Shown here piece after piece: positions 32,009 through 43,479 of a stretch of DNA of 64,000 nucleotides. The stretch covers positions 172,096,837-172,160,836 of the forward strand of contig CM054113.1 in the NCBI GenBank assembly GCA_028673005.1, in the 5' to 3' direction. The position numbers and the translations under genes are program-made. Each line of letters starts with the position of its first letter. Within the stretch, counting starts at the first letter, position 1. A model generated the notes under the pieces. It saw nothing but the letters and a program-made list of their open reading frames with translations. It was not told where the DNA came from and made no database searches. Source of the DNA: Tanypteryx hageni (Eukaryota > Arthropoda > Insecta > Odonata > Petaluridae).

Positions 32009-33988
32009 ACATCTACATCTACATTATACCCTGCAAGTCACCTTTTTGGTGGATGGCAGGGGGTGCAGTGCACCAAGGGTCCATAGTTTTCCTACGTTAT
32101 CTTTTTCTATTATGGTCTCTTATCGTCCTAGGGAAAAACGATCCTCTATATCGCTTCGTTCTACAGTCGATCTCGCGAATCTTATCCTCACTGTCCTGCC
32201 TTCCGAGATACGTCGGGCTTCTGATAAGTCCTACTACTTCATTCGCTAGTCCCTCCGACATAAATTTTTTCAGTAGTTTAATTCTAGCCTGCAGTCTACG
32301 TTCCTCTAACGATGTCCATTTCAGATTTTCTATTAATGATGTTACGCTTTGTTTACTATCGTAATTCCTCTTTACAAATCTAGCTGCCCTGCGCTGAACC
32401 TTTTCTATCTCGTTAGTGAGTCCCTTTTCGTAAGGATCCCACACAGCTGAAGCATATTCGACCTGCGGTCGAACCAAGGATAAATAACATAATTCTTTCA
32501 CTTTTTCGGAGCTATTTCGAACTATTCTCCCTATAAAGGCCAGCTTTTTGTTAGCGGCACCTATCAATCGGCGAATGTGGGTGTCCCACGAGAGATCACG
32601 ATGGATCGTGACTCCGAGGTATTTAATCGAGTCTGAAACTGGAATATCTACTCCGTCCAACGAATAATTATTATTCAACGAGATACTCTTGGTTCTCCAG
32701 AAGTTGATGACGCAGCTTTTCTTTTGGTTTATTTCTAACTGCCATTCCTTACACCATGCAGAAATAGCTTCTAGGTCATTTTGGAGATACTGGTGGTATT
32801 CCGGATTGCTTATTTCTCTATAGATGACGGTGTCGTCCGCGAAAAGCCTAATTTTGCTTCTGACTACTGAGCTGATATCGTTTATATAAATTAGAAATAA
32901 TAACGGACCAATTACACTACCCTGTGGAACGCCAGAGACAACCTCCACTAAGTTCGAAGATTTCCCATCTATAACAACCATCTGCTTCCTATGATTTAAA
33001 AATTCACGGATCCAACTAACGATTTTAGAATTAACGCCTAAGGTTTCTAATTTCGTTATTAACTTCCTGTGAGGTACCTTATCAAAGGCTTTCCTAAAAT
33101 CTAAGAAGATGGCATCGACCTACGTATTCTTTTCTCCGCTTCTCAGTAAACAATTAACAAAAAGACCGAGCTGAGTATCACATGACCTACCTTTCCTGAA
33201 GCCGTGTTGACAATCATCTAACAATAAATTACTATCAAGAAATCGCATTATGTTGCTAACGAGTATATGCTCGAGAATCTTACACGATATCGAAGTTAAA
33301 GAAATCGGCCTGTAATTTTCTGGGTTCTCCTTGTCGCCGCCCTTATGAATTGGGGTAACGTGCGCTAACCTCCAGTCGCTAGGGACCTCTGCGCGAGAAA
33401 TGGATTTCTCGAAGATTATCAGAAGAAAAGGTGCTATTTCTTCAGCTAATTCTTTTAAAACGCGAGCAGGAATTTCTTCGGGGCCAGTGGCTTTGTTATG
33501 TCTGATGGAACTTAATTGCTTTGCTATTCCCACCTCAGTAAATACTATATCGTCCATCAGGTCCCCCCTTATTGCGGGTGCATAATGTACGCAATGGTCG
33601 CTGACGGCTGTGAATGCTTTTACAAAATGACCGTTTAACAGGTTGGCTTTCTCTACGCTATCATGAATAACGGCACCCGAGTCATTACGCAGGGAAGGTA
33701 TTGTAGGGCCTCTACCTTGGACCTCTCTCACATGGGACCAAAACGCTTTAGGGTCCTCCTTCAAATAATTATTTAATTCCTTATTCCGGAAGTTAGCAAA
33801 AGCCTCGCGCATAGTAGTTCTCGCTTTAGCGCGGGATTCCTTATACGTCTTAACTTTAGTTGCTCTATATTCATCGGATGATGTAGACGGCATATTTTTT
33901 ATTTTCGCGTGGCTTATTCTCTGACGCCTAAGCGCACTCCTAACTTGCTTATTGTACCAACGTGGCTCTTTATTGTCGACCTTCAATA
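32009..33988 (-). mobile_element. 5'-truncated CR1/L2-like LINE
   Basis: Minus-strand non-LTR element whose 3' end is at 32009 with a terminal ATGTAGATGTAGATGTA repeat, as seen in elements that end in short tandem repeats and not poly(A). Its 5' end is cut near 33988, before the endonuclease domain. Six bases (AGGATA) are shared by the two flanks, but purine-rich context makes that duplication uncertain. Confidence 0.8.
32097..33986 (-). pseudogene. LINE reverse transcriptase with a single nonsense codon
   Basis: Minus-strand frame open from 33986 to 32097 (about 630 codons) apart from one TAG at 33122-33120. It carries the linker WYNKQVRSALRRQR, RT blocks KATGPEEIPARVLKEL, WRLAHVTPIHKGGDKENPEN, YRPISLTS, HGFRKGRSC, DFRKAFDKVPH, GVPQGSVIGPLLFLIYINDI and the catalytic FADDTVIYR, then IKYLGVTIHRDLSWD, VWDPYEKG and RAARFVK. 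The TAG sits just before VDAIFLDFRKAFD, where relatives usually have Gln. Endonuclease and any ORF1 are missing. Confidence 0.9.
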
Positions 33989-34029
33989 GGATAGGAGAGA
34001 GGAAGAGAGAAAAATATAAAGAATGGAAA

Positions 34030-36400
34030 GTGCCTTAAATCCATGCATATCCATCATATTGATGGGCTTTTGTACTACTATATGTAAGAAGCAGCCATTT
34101 ATAATGATAAAAAACCTCGACGATGTTTTAAATTACAATGAAAAGGAAGCAATCAGCAGCGTAAATTCAACGTCCGTTGTGATTTGCGCTTAAAATGTGA
34201 ATTTGAATAACGACCGTTTTCTCGCAGCCATCCCGGACAGCATTCATTGTTATCCAAATTCCCGTCATTTTTCCATTACAGTAGATTGATTGATTAGATT
34301 ATATAGATATATAGTACGGATTACGGAGCTTTTCGGATTTTTCACCATTGACTGAATAAATAGATTATAGTGATGGGTTTTAAACACGACGAAATTGTAG
34401 AAAAGATATGAAAATCAAGTAACGCTGATACGCAATACGAGTGCAATTTGAGCGACTGACTATTTTGGTAAGGGTCAGATGCTTTATATGTCTAATCTTT
34501 GCCACGTTTGACCTCCAGAAAGATAATACCGAGAAATGGGTATAGTATAGCCTCTCATTCAATTCTTTTCATAAACTCTTACGAAATAATAATCGCAAAG
34601 TGTATTTTTGCCCACTTTTTTATGAGAGCCAAAGTTAAATAAACCTAAATTTGTTATCGGTCGGATGTTGTAAATGAAAATACGGAATACCAAATCCAAA
34701 CCAACTTTAAGGAATGTTTCCGTTTATTGTAATCATCCGCTTAATGTGATAAATTAAATTGATGACAAAGTGATAGCATTGGGCGGCATTCACGTTTTTG
34801 TGAGCGTATGTATACACACGCACAAACGCGCTCAAATACACACAGATTTTCATTGCGTTTTGCCATAAATTGCAAATCTAATGACACAACTTAGTGCAAA
34901 AAGAGGAAGAAAATAAAATATCTATCACATAGAGGAAATAGATTTATCAAGCGATAAATAGGATAACGGTGAACAGATGGACGTGGCTTCAATCCATATT
35001 AATGATCCCGCCTGCGGACTGACTACTAATGACCATGGTTATATAAACAAAGAAACGCATACATACACACATACATACACTTAAACACGCACGTTTTCAT
35101 CACATCTAACGTCGCAAAGTCCGGGATGATTTCAAAACTTCAACTTGCGACCAAGATGCTGAGCTGCGGTATTTTGAGACTGATTCATCTCCTTATCGGA
35201 TCTTAGAGAATTAATATTTGTCACTGAAATTAGAACATACGGAAACATCTCCCATGACAACAAAATTTTCATCAAGGAGACGTGTAACCCCATCATGAGG
35301 ATCATTTCGCTTCCGCATTCCCTCAATAGTTATAATGATGCTTCGTCTTATGCTGATTTATCTCTTCCCTTCATCTTTAAAGTACATGATAAAATGATGC
35401 ATCTTATACGAGACAAATGTTACTGTGCATGTACATCGATTAGAATACAATTACAATGCTCGGCATAGGATAAATTTTTGAAAGAGATCATAGAAATGAA
35501 AGACATGGGCATTAAAAGTTACATCGATCCACGTATTTTTTCATTTCCTCTTTCGTCACTCGTACACGCACCTCAAGTAACGAGGCCTACGGTTGTGAAC
35601 GCACGTACATCCTAACCTTTTGACTCGCGACAACATTACAGACAATTTTTGACCAGTAATCCTGAGGATCAAATCCACACTATCGGACTGTGATCCTCAG
35701 CCTGATCAAGCTACAGCAAAAACCACGACCATGATCATTCCAATGAACTTGCACATTTTCCAAACTAACATAAGACTCTTCTGGCTGCATCAGTTAAAGA
35801 CGATTTTGACTCTATTTAAATCAATGAAGCGATTCGCCATTTATGAGCAAATTATCCAAAAGAGCCATCTTTGTTTAGTCGTCGTCATTGCAAGCAAATG
35901 ATCGATTTGAAACAAAGCGACTGCATTGGTCTCAAATATTGATAGCTTTAACTTTGGTGCTGAATTAAAAACGCCTTATTAAATTTCTACAAAATACACT
36001 ACAATTTTTTTCTTTCCGCACGCTTATAGTATTGCACAAATTGGATTAGATGTGTCTAAAACCTACCCGAAGGTAGAATTACTATGTATGTAAGCTTCTA
36101 GTACATACCACAAGGGAGAAAATATGCATGCTTGATGCGTTCATAAATGGAAGTCAGAGGCGTTCTATGCGAATCATGTAGTTATGTTAAATAACTAACT
36201 ATACAACTTTTCTTAAAACCTTTTTTTGATATGACTAATATTTTTCAGCGAAGTATAACGTAATATTCATATTATGTTTATATAAAGATGACACCCCTGC
36301 TTGGTTTATGTGATCCATTCATCTAAATTTCTTATTGCCCTTTGACCAAACTCCTTAGTACCAAACTTTATGAAAATCTCCTCAACAGTTTCGGAGCTGA
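34030..36400. other. No gene recognised
   Basis: AT-rich sequence with only short ORFs. CA-rich patches occur at 34808-34845 and 35058-35085. From about 36290 the text (AAACTTTATGAAAATCTCCT, then GTTTCGGAGCTGAAACATAC) resembles the dispersed repeats of this window. Confidence 0.4.
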
Positions 36401-36410
36401 AACATACGTA

Positions 36411-36633
36411 CAGATATATTGAAAGCTTATGGCACCTGCGCACAAACACGAATTCGGCATGGAAGAGTCCATTCTCGAAAGCGAGCTACACGGGGGTGAG
36501 GGTATATACGCATGGGATAATCAGTCATTCTCCATAGCCACCTTCCCCTTAAGCTTTTCCCCTCCCCAGCCACCTTCCCCTACATCACGTGACTCTTCGC
36601 GCATTTAGGTGCCATAAGCTTTCAATAGATCTG
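36411..36633 (-). mobile_element. 223-bp TA-flanked MITE, copy 2
   Basis: Reverse-oriented partner of 16329-16547 with ends CAGATATATTGAAAGCTTAT and, from the right, CAGATCTATTGAAAGCTTAT, both next to TA. It sits in a dispersed repeat whose sequence resumes with CGGACGGATGGACACAACC. Confidence 0.85.
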
Positions 36634-36789
36634 TACGGACGGATGGACACAACCTGACCATAAGGCATTCATTTGTTTCTTTTTGTAAAGAACGCCTAAT
36701 ACTTTCACTAGTAACATTTATACAAAGACAACGCCGTGGTAGCTGGGGGCGAACTCGATGCATTATAGTTACTGGAAGCTATATAGTTG

Positions 36790-37085
36790 TGTGTGTATTT
36801 TAGGCTAATCAACCTCCTGGATTATTATAGCCATTACTCCTTCCACACCGAACACAATCACAAGGAAGGAGGGAAACCCGGTGCCGGCATTAGCCTACTC
36901 TTAACGAAGAGCTCCAAGGGAGGCAAACGGCTTAACGTCCATTCCGAAGGATGGAACGCTGACTTTACGCGGTCTCCTCAAACCACACAAACAGGGGGCC
37001 GCGCAACCTTGGAAAAATCCTACTTTCGCAGGATTCGTGCCCGTTGCACTTTAGAGCAGCAGGCGAGTAGCAGCCAGGGCATCGA
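36790..37085 (-). repeat. tRNA-derived SINE, copy 2
   Basis: The reverse complement of this stretch matches copy 1 at 5763: CTGGCTGCTACTCGCCTGCT, GGCACGAATCCTGC (B-box-like), TTCGGAATGGACGTTAAGCC and GGCACCGGGTTTCCCTCC. The A-box end is replaced by other sequence. A 114-codon ORF on the plus strand is not a gene. Confidence 0.6.
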
Positions 37086-37088
37086 ACC

Positions 37089-37196
37089 GGAACCTAACCG
37101 AAAACAGAAACCGAAAAAACCGTTATTTTAGCTGGAGTAAAACCGAACCCGAACAAAAAAAAAATTTCTGAACCCGAACCGAAACCGAAAACCGTT
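37089..37196 (+). repeat. Low-complexity ACCGAA repeat
   Basis: Irregular ACCGAAACCGAAAACCG units with an A-run at 37158-37167, directly beside the SINE. Confidence 0.6.
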
Positions 37197-38029
37197 ATTT
37201 ATTTCTTTCCATTTTTTTCGGTTTGCATAAACTGAGAGCGCAAAAGAAGGGTTTTTCCTTTTGCTTTAATATTAGTCTTTTTTGAAAGCCTCCCTTTTCA
37301 ACACCGAATAAGGCAAAGGCTAATGCTAATGGGTTTCTTGAATCTTTGTAAAATATCTGCCGGTTCAATGGTGGAATTTTCCATGGGCATCTCAATACAT
37401 AGAGAGAGGGTCAAGGATACGTTCTGCTGAGGTGTTCCAGAACCCTGTTAAACGAGGTTCGTGGAAAGGAACTTAGTGGTACTTTGAAGTCACTAATCGT
37501 CTTGGTACCCTACCCTGTGGAGCGATCCGGGTAAAAAATTTTCACGATTCTTAACTTGGATTTTGCTTAAAGTTGGAGGTTATTGTGCCCATAAGCTTTC
37601 ATCTCTTCTCCATATGCATTGAACCCTTATATTTTGGTAGTCTTCCTCTAAAACTTATCCAGGAAGGATTACTCCACAGTCGGGCTTTTGAGGTATTCTT
37701 ACTTCTGCTATCCTTTGCTACAGGTTAGTAAATTTATATTTGCACACATAGTAGCATTCGTTGCTTAAAACTGAAGAGAGATTAAGGATTAATGCGAATT
37801 TTTTATATTTAATGAAGTATTTTGCCGACTACAAAAACGACTCCGCTTGAAGAAAGTTCATGACGCGCTGAATATGTAAGTCTAATTTTCTTTCTGTGTG
37901 TGTGTTTTATTTCAAGAGGATATTTAGTACGGCGATGTAAATTTGGTTTCGTCTCCATTTCCCATGGAAAAACGTAAAAGTCTGTCCTGACATGCAGAAT
38001 ATTTTTGTTCTTAATTTAAAACTAGCGTA

Positions 38030-38890
38030 ATTGCCCGTCAAATATGACGGGATTATGATAAAAGTATTCCAAATATATTTGATTTCGATATTAAAAATCA
38101 GTAAGATATGCTAAATGATGGGCCTCTTGTCAAAAATGAAGTAGTAATAATAAATAAATAATAATATTCCCTTCCTCCCTCTCGCCGTCCCTCCCTCCCT
38201 TTCTTTCTTTCCTTCCTTCCTTTCCTCCCTCTCTCTCTACCTCTCTTTTGTCTCACCTCCTCTCTCTCATTCCCTCCTGTCACAATCCATAGCTCTCCCT
38301 CTTTTTCTCCGTCTCCCTCTTTATCTCTATCCTCCCGTCCTTTTCTAATTCTATACCTCCTTTACTCTCTATGTACTTTCCATTCTATATCCCTTCCCTC
38401 CGATCCCCCTCCCCACATCCCTTCTCTCTTACTCTACATCTTCTATAATATAAGCAAAAGAATCCAAACTAAACCCCAGTCCCATTAGGATTACGTAATT
38501 TCGCGAAAAATCCTACGATAATTTAAGACAATCTATGTATTCGTATATATTACACGTATGCGGGTTGAGACAACAATTGATTCTCGAAGTTGAACAATGA
38601 TGTGGTTGACAAGACAACATCCCGTTTAAAAGCCGATATTTTCCCAAAATATGTGATTTAAATGCTTAATATGAGAGATTTCGAAAGGTAGGCGGAAAAC
38701 GATGAATAGAATAAGAAACCTCATTAATTTTCCTAAAACAAGGTTTAAATTTGAAAATCGTACGTTAACTCTTTCTAATTTTAATTTCCAAAAGAATAAG
38801 TCTACACTTTAAAAAGTCGCTTTTTACGTGTTATCTTACAGGAAATGAAAATCGCCCACCAGGAGTCGAACCCTATTTTCGTATTTTTTT
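38030..38890 (-). repeat. Dispersed repeat A, copy 6, with polypyrimidine tract
   Basis: Reversed copy: AGGAGTCGAACCC near 38862, TACGTGTTATCTTAC at 38825, AACATCCCGTTTAAAA at 38617. Between 38165 and 38440 the plus strand is a CT-rich tract, the complement of the GA tracts that accompany the other copies. At 38034-38054 is a hairpin CCCGTCAAATATGACGGG. Confidence 0.5.
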
Positions 38891-39049
38891 TGTCATTTAA
38901 TTTTTTTATACAATCCTGCAATATTTCAACCTTCCACCTAATCGGGAAGTTTGTTAACAACGCGTTAAAATGTGCCATTGATGACGTCAGCGTCTCACAC
39001 AGACCGACCAGACAGAACAGACCGAACTGGAAAACTTAATGTAAGGTAT

Positions 39050-39466
39050 ACAAGATATTGAAGTGATATTTGCATGACCATAAAGATAAAAGATTTTATA
39101 CTAATTTTCTTATCGTCGAATTTTATCGTGCGGATATCTATGTTTGCCTTTTTGACCTGCCCATAGAAATATGACTTATGTAGTTCATGACAACAAGCTC
39201 TCTAACTGAACGCATTTTAGTCAAAATCCTTTGAGCATTTTTTGAGTAATGTACATTTGTGGAAATAGAAAATAATAAACTAACCTCCATTGTTGCGCGA
39301 TTTAGGTACCTCCTTGGAACAAAATTTCCATTGCCTACGAGATTCAGTCATATTCTGTTAAACCGTTTAGTCTCAAAAGTCGCACACAAACGACAGACTA
39401 CAGACAGACAGAATTGAAAAATCTATTTTTAGGACTCTGGGTCATTTATGAGCGCATATTCATCAA
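39050..39466 (+). repeat. Dispersed repeat D, copy 2, left part
   Basis: Carries the CAAACGACAGACTACAGACA and TAGGACTCTGGGTCATTTAT blocks. The text resumes beyond the LINE at 40133 (ATTCATCAAAATCTTGAATT), so this repeat was the LINE's target. Confidence 0.5.
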
Positions 39467-40091
39467 GGTCATTCGAATATCGGGTAAAGAAGAGAATCTG
39501 AACATAACTATTGGAGGAAAGCCATTAGAACAAGTTTCAGAATATAAATACCTTGGAAGTATCATAACACGAGAGGCAAAATGTACGGATGAGATCAAAA
39601 CTAGAATAGGAAAAGCAAAAGCGGCTTTCAGGAGAAAGAAACAACTACTTACAGGGAATATAAGGGAAGATATCCGCAAGAAGTTGATAAAATGCTACGT
39701 ATGGAGTATAGCATTGTATGGGGCAGAAACATGGACGCTAAGGAAAAATGACATCAAATACTTGGAAAGCTTTGAAATGTGGACTTGGAGGAGAATGTTG
39801 AAGATAAAATGGACAGATAGGATGAAAAACGATGAAGTGCTACAAAGAATAGGAGAGAAGCGAATGATTATACAGACTATCAGAAAGAGGAAGGCTAACT
39901 GGGTTGGACATTACATGAGGAGAGAGAGTATGATTAAAGATGTGTTAGAAGGAAAACTAGATGGGAAAAGGGAAAGAGGTAGGAAAAGGTATCAGCTAAT
40001 AGACGATTTGAAAGGGAAAGAGAGTTATCAAGATATGAAGAGGACAGCGGAAAATAGGAGTATATGGAGAACCAGGTTTAACCATGAATAA
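39467..40091 (+). pseudogene. C-terminal part of RTE-like reverse transcriptase polyprotein
   Basis: Open for its whole length: SEYKYLGSIITREAKCTDEI, KAAFRRKKQLL, YVWSIALYGAETWTLRKNDI, LESFEMWTWRRMLKIKW, KRKANWVGHYMRRE and WRTRFNHE-stop. These blocks form the conserved region after the RT catalytic domain in RTE-like LINEs. The RT core and endonuclease are absent, so it is a fragment. It could belong to a related clade; the assignment is by motif only. Confidence 0.8.
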
Positions 40092-40132
40092 TCACGGACC
40101 TGTCTACGGACAGACTACCTATGATGATGATG
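39467..40132 (+). mobile_element. 5'-truncated RTE-like LINE with 9-bp target duplication
   Basis: Flanked by ATTCATCAA at 39458-39466 and 40133-40141. It holds the last 200 codons of the RT-bearing ORF, a short 3' UTR (GGACCTGTCTACGGACAGAC) and a terminal ATGATGATGATG run in place of poly(A). Confidence 0.85.
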
Positions 40133-40207
40133 ATTCATCAAAATCTTGAATTATAATTTTTCACGATCATAATAAATTCTCCATTTTATTCGTATACGAG
40201 AAAGTAA
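40133..40207 (+). repeat. Dispersed repeat D, copy 2, right part
   Basis: Continuation of the repeat interrupted by the LINE, ending in TTCGTATACGAGAAAGTAA, similar to the terminal hairpin at 24815-24845. Confidence 0.45.
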
Positions 40208-40289
40208 AAAATGCTTTGTTCTTTCCGTTCACTTATAACGCAGTTCTCTTCTCTAACTAATATGTACATATTTTTACCTTGAATTTCAT

Positions 40290-40760
40290 CAGATTGGTGC
40301 GTGGCAGGGAGCGCAACGCAACTCTGGAAATTCTTACTTACTACACTAATACTCGTACTGTGATACATACGAGTCACAGGAGTAAACGAGCCTTGGTACC
40401 GTTCTGTTCTACTATTGACCTCACGTACTTTTCCCTCGTGGTCTTGCCTTTAGATATAGGATGGTGATTCGATTAGGCCTAAAACCTCGTCAGACCTGTA
40501 TTTCTACAATACTTTCGATCTATCATGCAGTTGGTGTCTGCGAGCTATCTCACGTTTAAATTCTCTGATAGTACCGCGAGACACTATCTTGTATCTTATT
40601 GTTAGTTCCCTTTTACAATTCTAGCTGTCACGCGAAGAGCAATTTTAAACCGATATGCGATCGTACTAATGTATCTACCGCACAATTGAGTTTTATTCGA
40701 CCTAAGTCGCGTTATTCTTACAAGTATGTGCTAAAAGTACTTTTTTCGTTGAAGTATTTC
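40290..40760 (-). pseudogene. Highly decayed CR1/L2-like LINE 3' relic
   Basis: Plus-strand text CCGTTCTGTTCTACTATTGA followed by CCTCACGTACTTTTCCCTCG parallels the LINE at 32140-32210 (CGCTTCGTTCTACAGTCGAT). Translated on the minus strand it resembles the EDKIREI-CRTKRYR-FFPRTI end of that LINE. Many indels; the match is faint further along. Confidence 0.45.
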
Positions 40761-42310
40761 TAACATTCTAACAAGTTTGAACTAGTAATTTTCCAAGAAT
40801 TACGCGTTACAAATGAAATAAAATAAATATGCTCCCCTTCTTTGGAAAAGTATGAGGTTCAAGCCACCCAGTGTGTCGTTAAGGCCTAATACCTTCAACG
40901 CCCTTGAAAACAACAGAGTCCGTTAGGATCAAAATTATGGAAAAAATCAAACTTAGGTTTCATATTATCCAACAAATCATCTAAGAGTGAAAATATATGT
41001 ACACGGATTCCAGAAAATTTCGTATTAGGGGTACTAAAAAATCCCCGATTCCTTTATATCCCAAAAAATTAGGAAAATATCTCAGAACTAAAACATGGAA
41101 TGCGTATAAATAAAGCTGAAAATTGCAAACTTGTGCAAGTTGTTTTTAAAATGAAACGTGATAAAATATAATTATCGCGACTGGCATTCATGCAACTCGC
41201 TAATGACAATCTATCAACGTGAATGTTACGTGAAACAGCCGGCTGCAGCAAACTGCATGCGAAATGCCCTTCTCTTTCTCTTCTTCTCGGACCAGTAACC
41301 TTGAAACTCTTGAGCGACCATGCGGGCAGCTGTTGGGGGAGGCAGGATGGCGTGTAGCTTCAGGCATCGTTTCAAACAATTACTTTCATTTTAAAATTTT
41401 ATTTCCACGATGAAAATCAGAAGCACGCTGTAATCAAACAGTCTCCATTATACGTGAATTATAAGCCAGGTGCCTTAGAGGAATCACGCAGTCACAGGGC
41501 CCCGCGAACAGGGAGGCCCCCGCAGGGGGACAACATTCCTCCAAGTGATGGAGAATTTCGGCCATATATTATTATAGCCGGCGAAACGCACCGTGATGAA
41601 TACTTTTGTTATTATTATCAAACGATGAAAAAGTTTTGCAATCTAAAGAACCGCGGAAAAAAATATTTTTAGTGCCCCCACTCCAACTTCAGAATTCCGG
41701 CACCGCTAAAGCGACCTTGAGCGTTTGGGACAAAATGATAATTTTGATATCTCCTTCACCCAGGAAACATACGTTAAAGAAATGATAATCAGCGAGGCAT
41801 ATTACATGCAGCACAAATATTTGGAATTAAAATTTAAAACTCCTGAACCGTAGATTAATAATTAATAATTTATTGTTCTAGAGTTTTAAATTTTAATTCC
41901 ATTCTGTACACCGTAGTCTCCAATTCCATTTTCAACAGCACAAATATTTCTTCATTTTTTTAAAGATCGTGAATAGATTCAGAGAGAAGAATCGATATTT
42001 TTGAACCTCGGCTTTTTAAATAATTGCAGATTCCAGTAAATATTTAATATCAAATAACAGGAATTTCGATCAACAGGAATTTTTTAACTCCCATAACTCG
42101 AATTTTTTATACTACACTACGTACGTACAGTATTTACGTACCCTTTGACTAAGACAGATGTACGTACAGTACGTGATAATCTTTTACGTTGTACAGTAAT
42201 ATTTCAACTTAAAAGTTACTTTATACAATTACAATAATATTAAATTGATCTTTTCTTAACTTTTCTATACTTTCTTAATATTTGCTTAATTATATTACGC
42301 GTAAATATTT
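40760..42310. other. No gene recognised; contains a perfect inverted repeat
   Basis: No coding family seen. GGAATTAAAATTTAAAACTC at 41823-41842 is repeated exactly inverted at 41881-41900. TACGTACAGTA motifs recur at 42119-42172. GC-richer blocks at 41300-41350 and 41490-41530 have no recognised content. Confidence 0.4.
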
Positions 42311-42319
42311 CGTATAGTA

Positions 42320-42553
42320 CAGGAATCGGCAACCTTCGGCTCCGGAGCCGCATATGGCTCCTTGAGTATATACTTGTGGCTCTTTGGAAGTTAGCTAAGC
42401 TCCTTAATCTTTATCAGTCATGAAATATGCTTGCAATGATTGCATTTCTAAAAAGAGGACGTACAGGTTTTCATTGTACCGCTCCCAAATATTTTGGAAT
42501 TAGACAAAAAAACAAAAAAGGGCTCTTTTACTTTTAAAGGTTGCTGATCTCTG
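42320..42553. mobile_element. Non-autonomous hAT MITE
   Basis: Ends CAGGAATCGGCAACCTTCGG and, from the right, CAGAGATCAGCAACCTTTAA. The 8 bp outside are GTATAGTA and CTATAATA (6 of 8). The interior (GGAGCCGCATATGGCTCCTT and a long GGCTCTTT) is the familiar CAGGGGTCGGCAACCTTT-type hAT MITE layout. 234 bp. Confidence 0.7.
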
Positions 42554-43479
42554 CTATAATACTATGGACCTTCACCACTACTCCTTTAGTTAGAAGGTTG
42601 CAAAATGTCTAAAGGCCCCCACACACGCTACTTTTTGCTCGTGCTGTTGTCAGTGCGTGCAACGTTGAAAGAAATGAGGAAAACCAGGCGAGATCCCAAA
42701 CCATTCCATTCTTCTTGCGCGGTCAGGGATGTGAAGGCAAGACGGAGGGCAACACGACAATTTTAGATTTCGTTTTCCGTTTTAGGCTCGGCTCGTACAC
42801 AGGCAAACCGCGGGCGTATATTTACTAGCATTCGTAAGGCTCACTACGATTTCATAGAACTCTATCAACAGAATCCACATGTCTATGAAAGATGAAGTCT
42901 GAAGACTATTCAGATAAAAATAAAATACGAGGCATATGAAATACTAATTACTAATCCGAAAGAAGTTCACGAAAGTTTAGGAAATATTTTTATGAATTAA
43001 CTATGATCAGGCATTTTCAGACTTAGAGCTCAGAGAGCGATAGGTTGATCATAGAAAATTCAACTGGTCATCTGCAAATACTCATTGTCCCAAAACATTT
43101 ATGGCCGAACGACAATTATGGAGCAACAAATATCTCGTTCTCTGACAAAACGTCCCTGAGTCAGTTATTTTATCAACATAACTGCAAAATCATTACAAAT
43201 AGTCTTTTATATAGTGTCAGAAATGGAAAAATATTAAGGAGACAATAAATATGCAAACATTTTTTCTATTGTGCGCCTACCAAAACCGTCTTTCGTATAA
43301 TTAAAATTCTAAAAGATTATATCACGCTATATAGATAAATAATTGCCGTATTTTCCCATCGATAACGCGCATCTTAATATTTGTAACGCTGGTTAGAATG
43401 GTAATTAGATAAAATGTGATTTCACATAAAGAAGTAATTTAAAAATTTTGTAAGTTCTAACGATCCAGGTTAGTGTCCT

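Noticed and set aside
31930..32364. 144-codon plus-strand ORF
   Set aside because: Antisense shadow of the LINE reverse transcriptase and its 3' tail.
36787..37131. 114-codon plus-strand ORF as a gene
   Set aside because: It covers a SINE and an ACCGAA low-complexity run.
42601..42840. Another MITE beginning GGCCCCCACACACGCTAC
   Set aside because: The left motif resembles known MITE ends, but no inverted partner or target duplication could be found.
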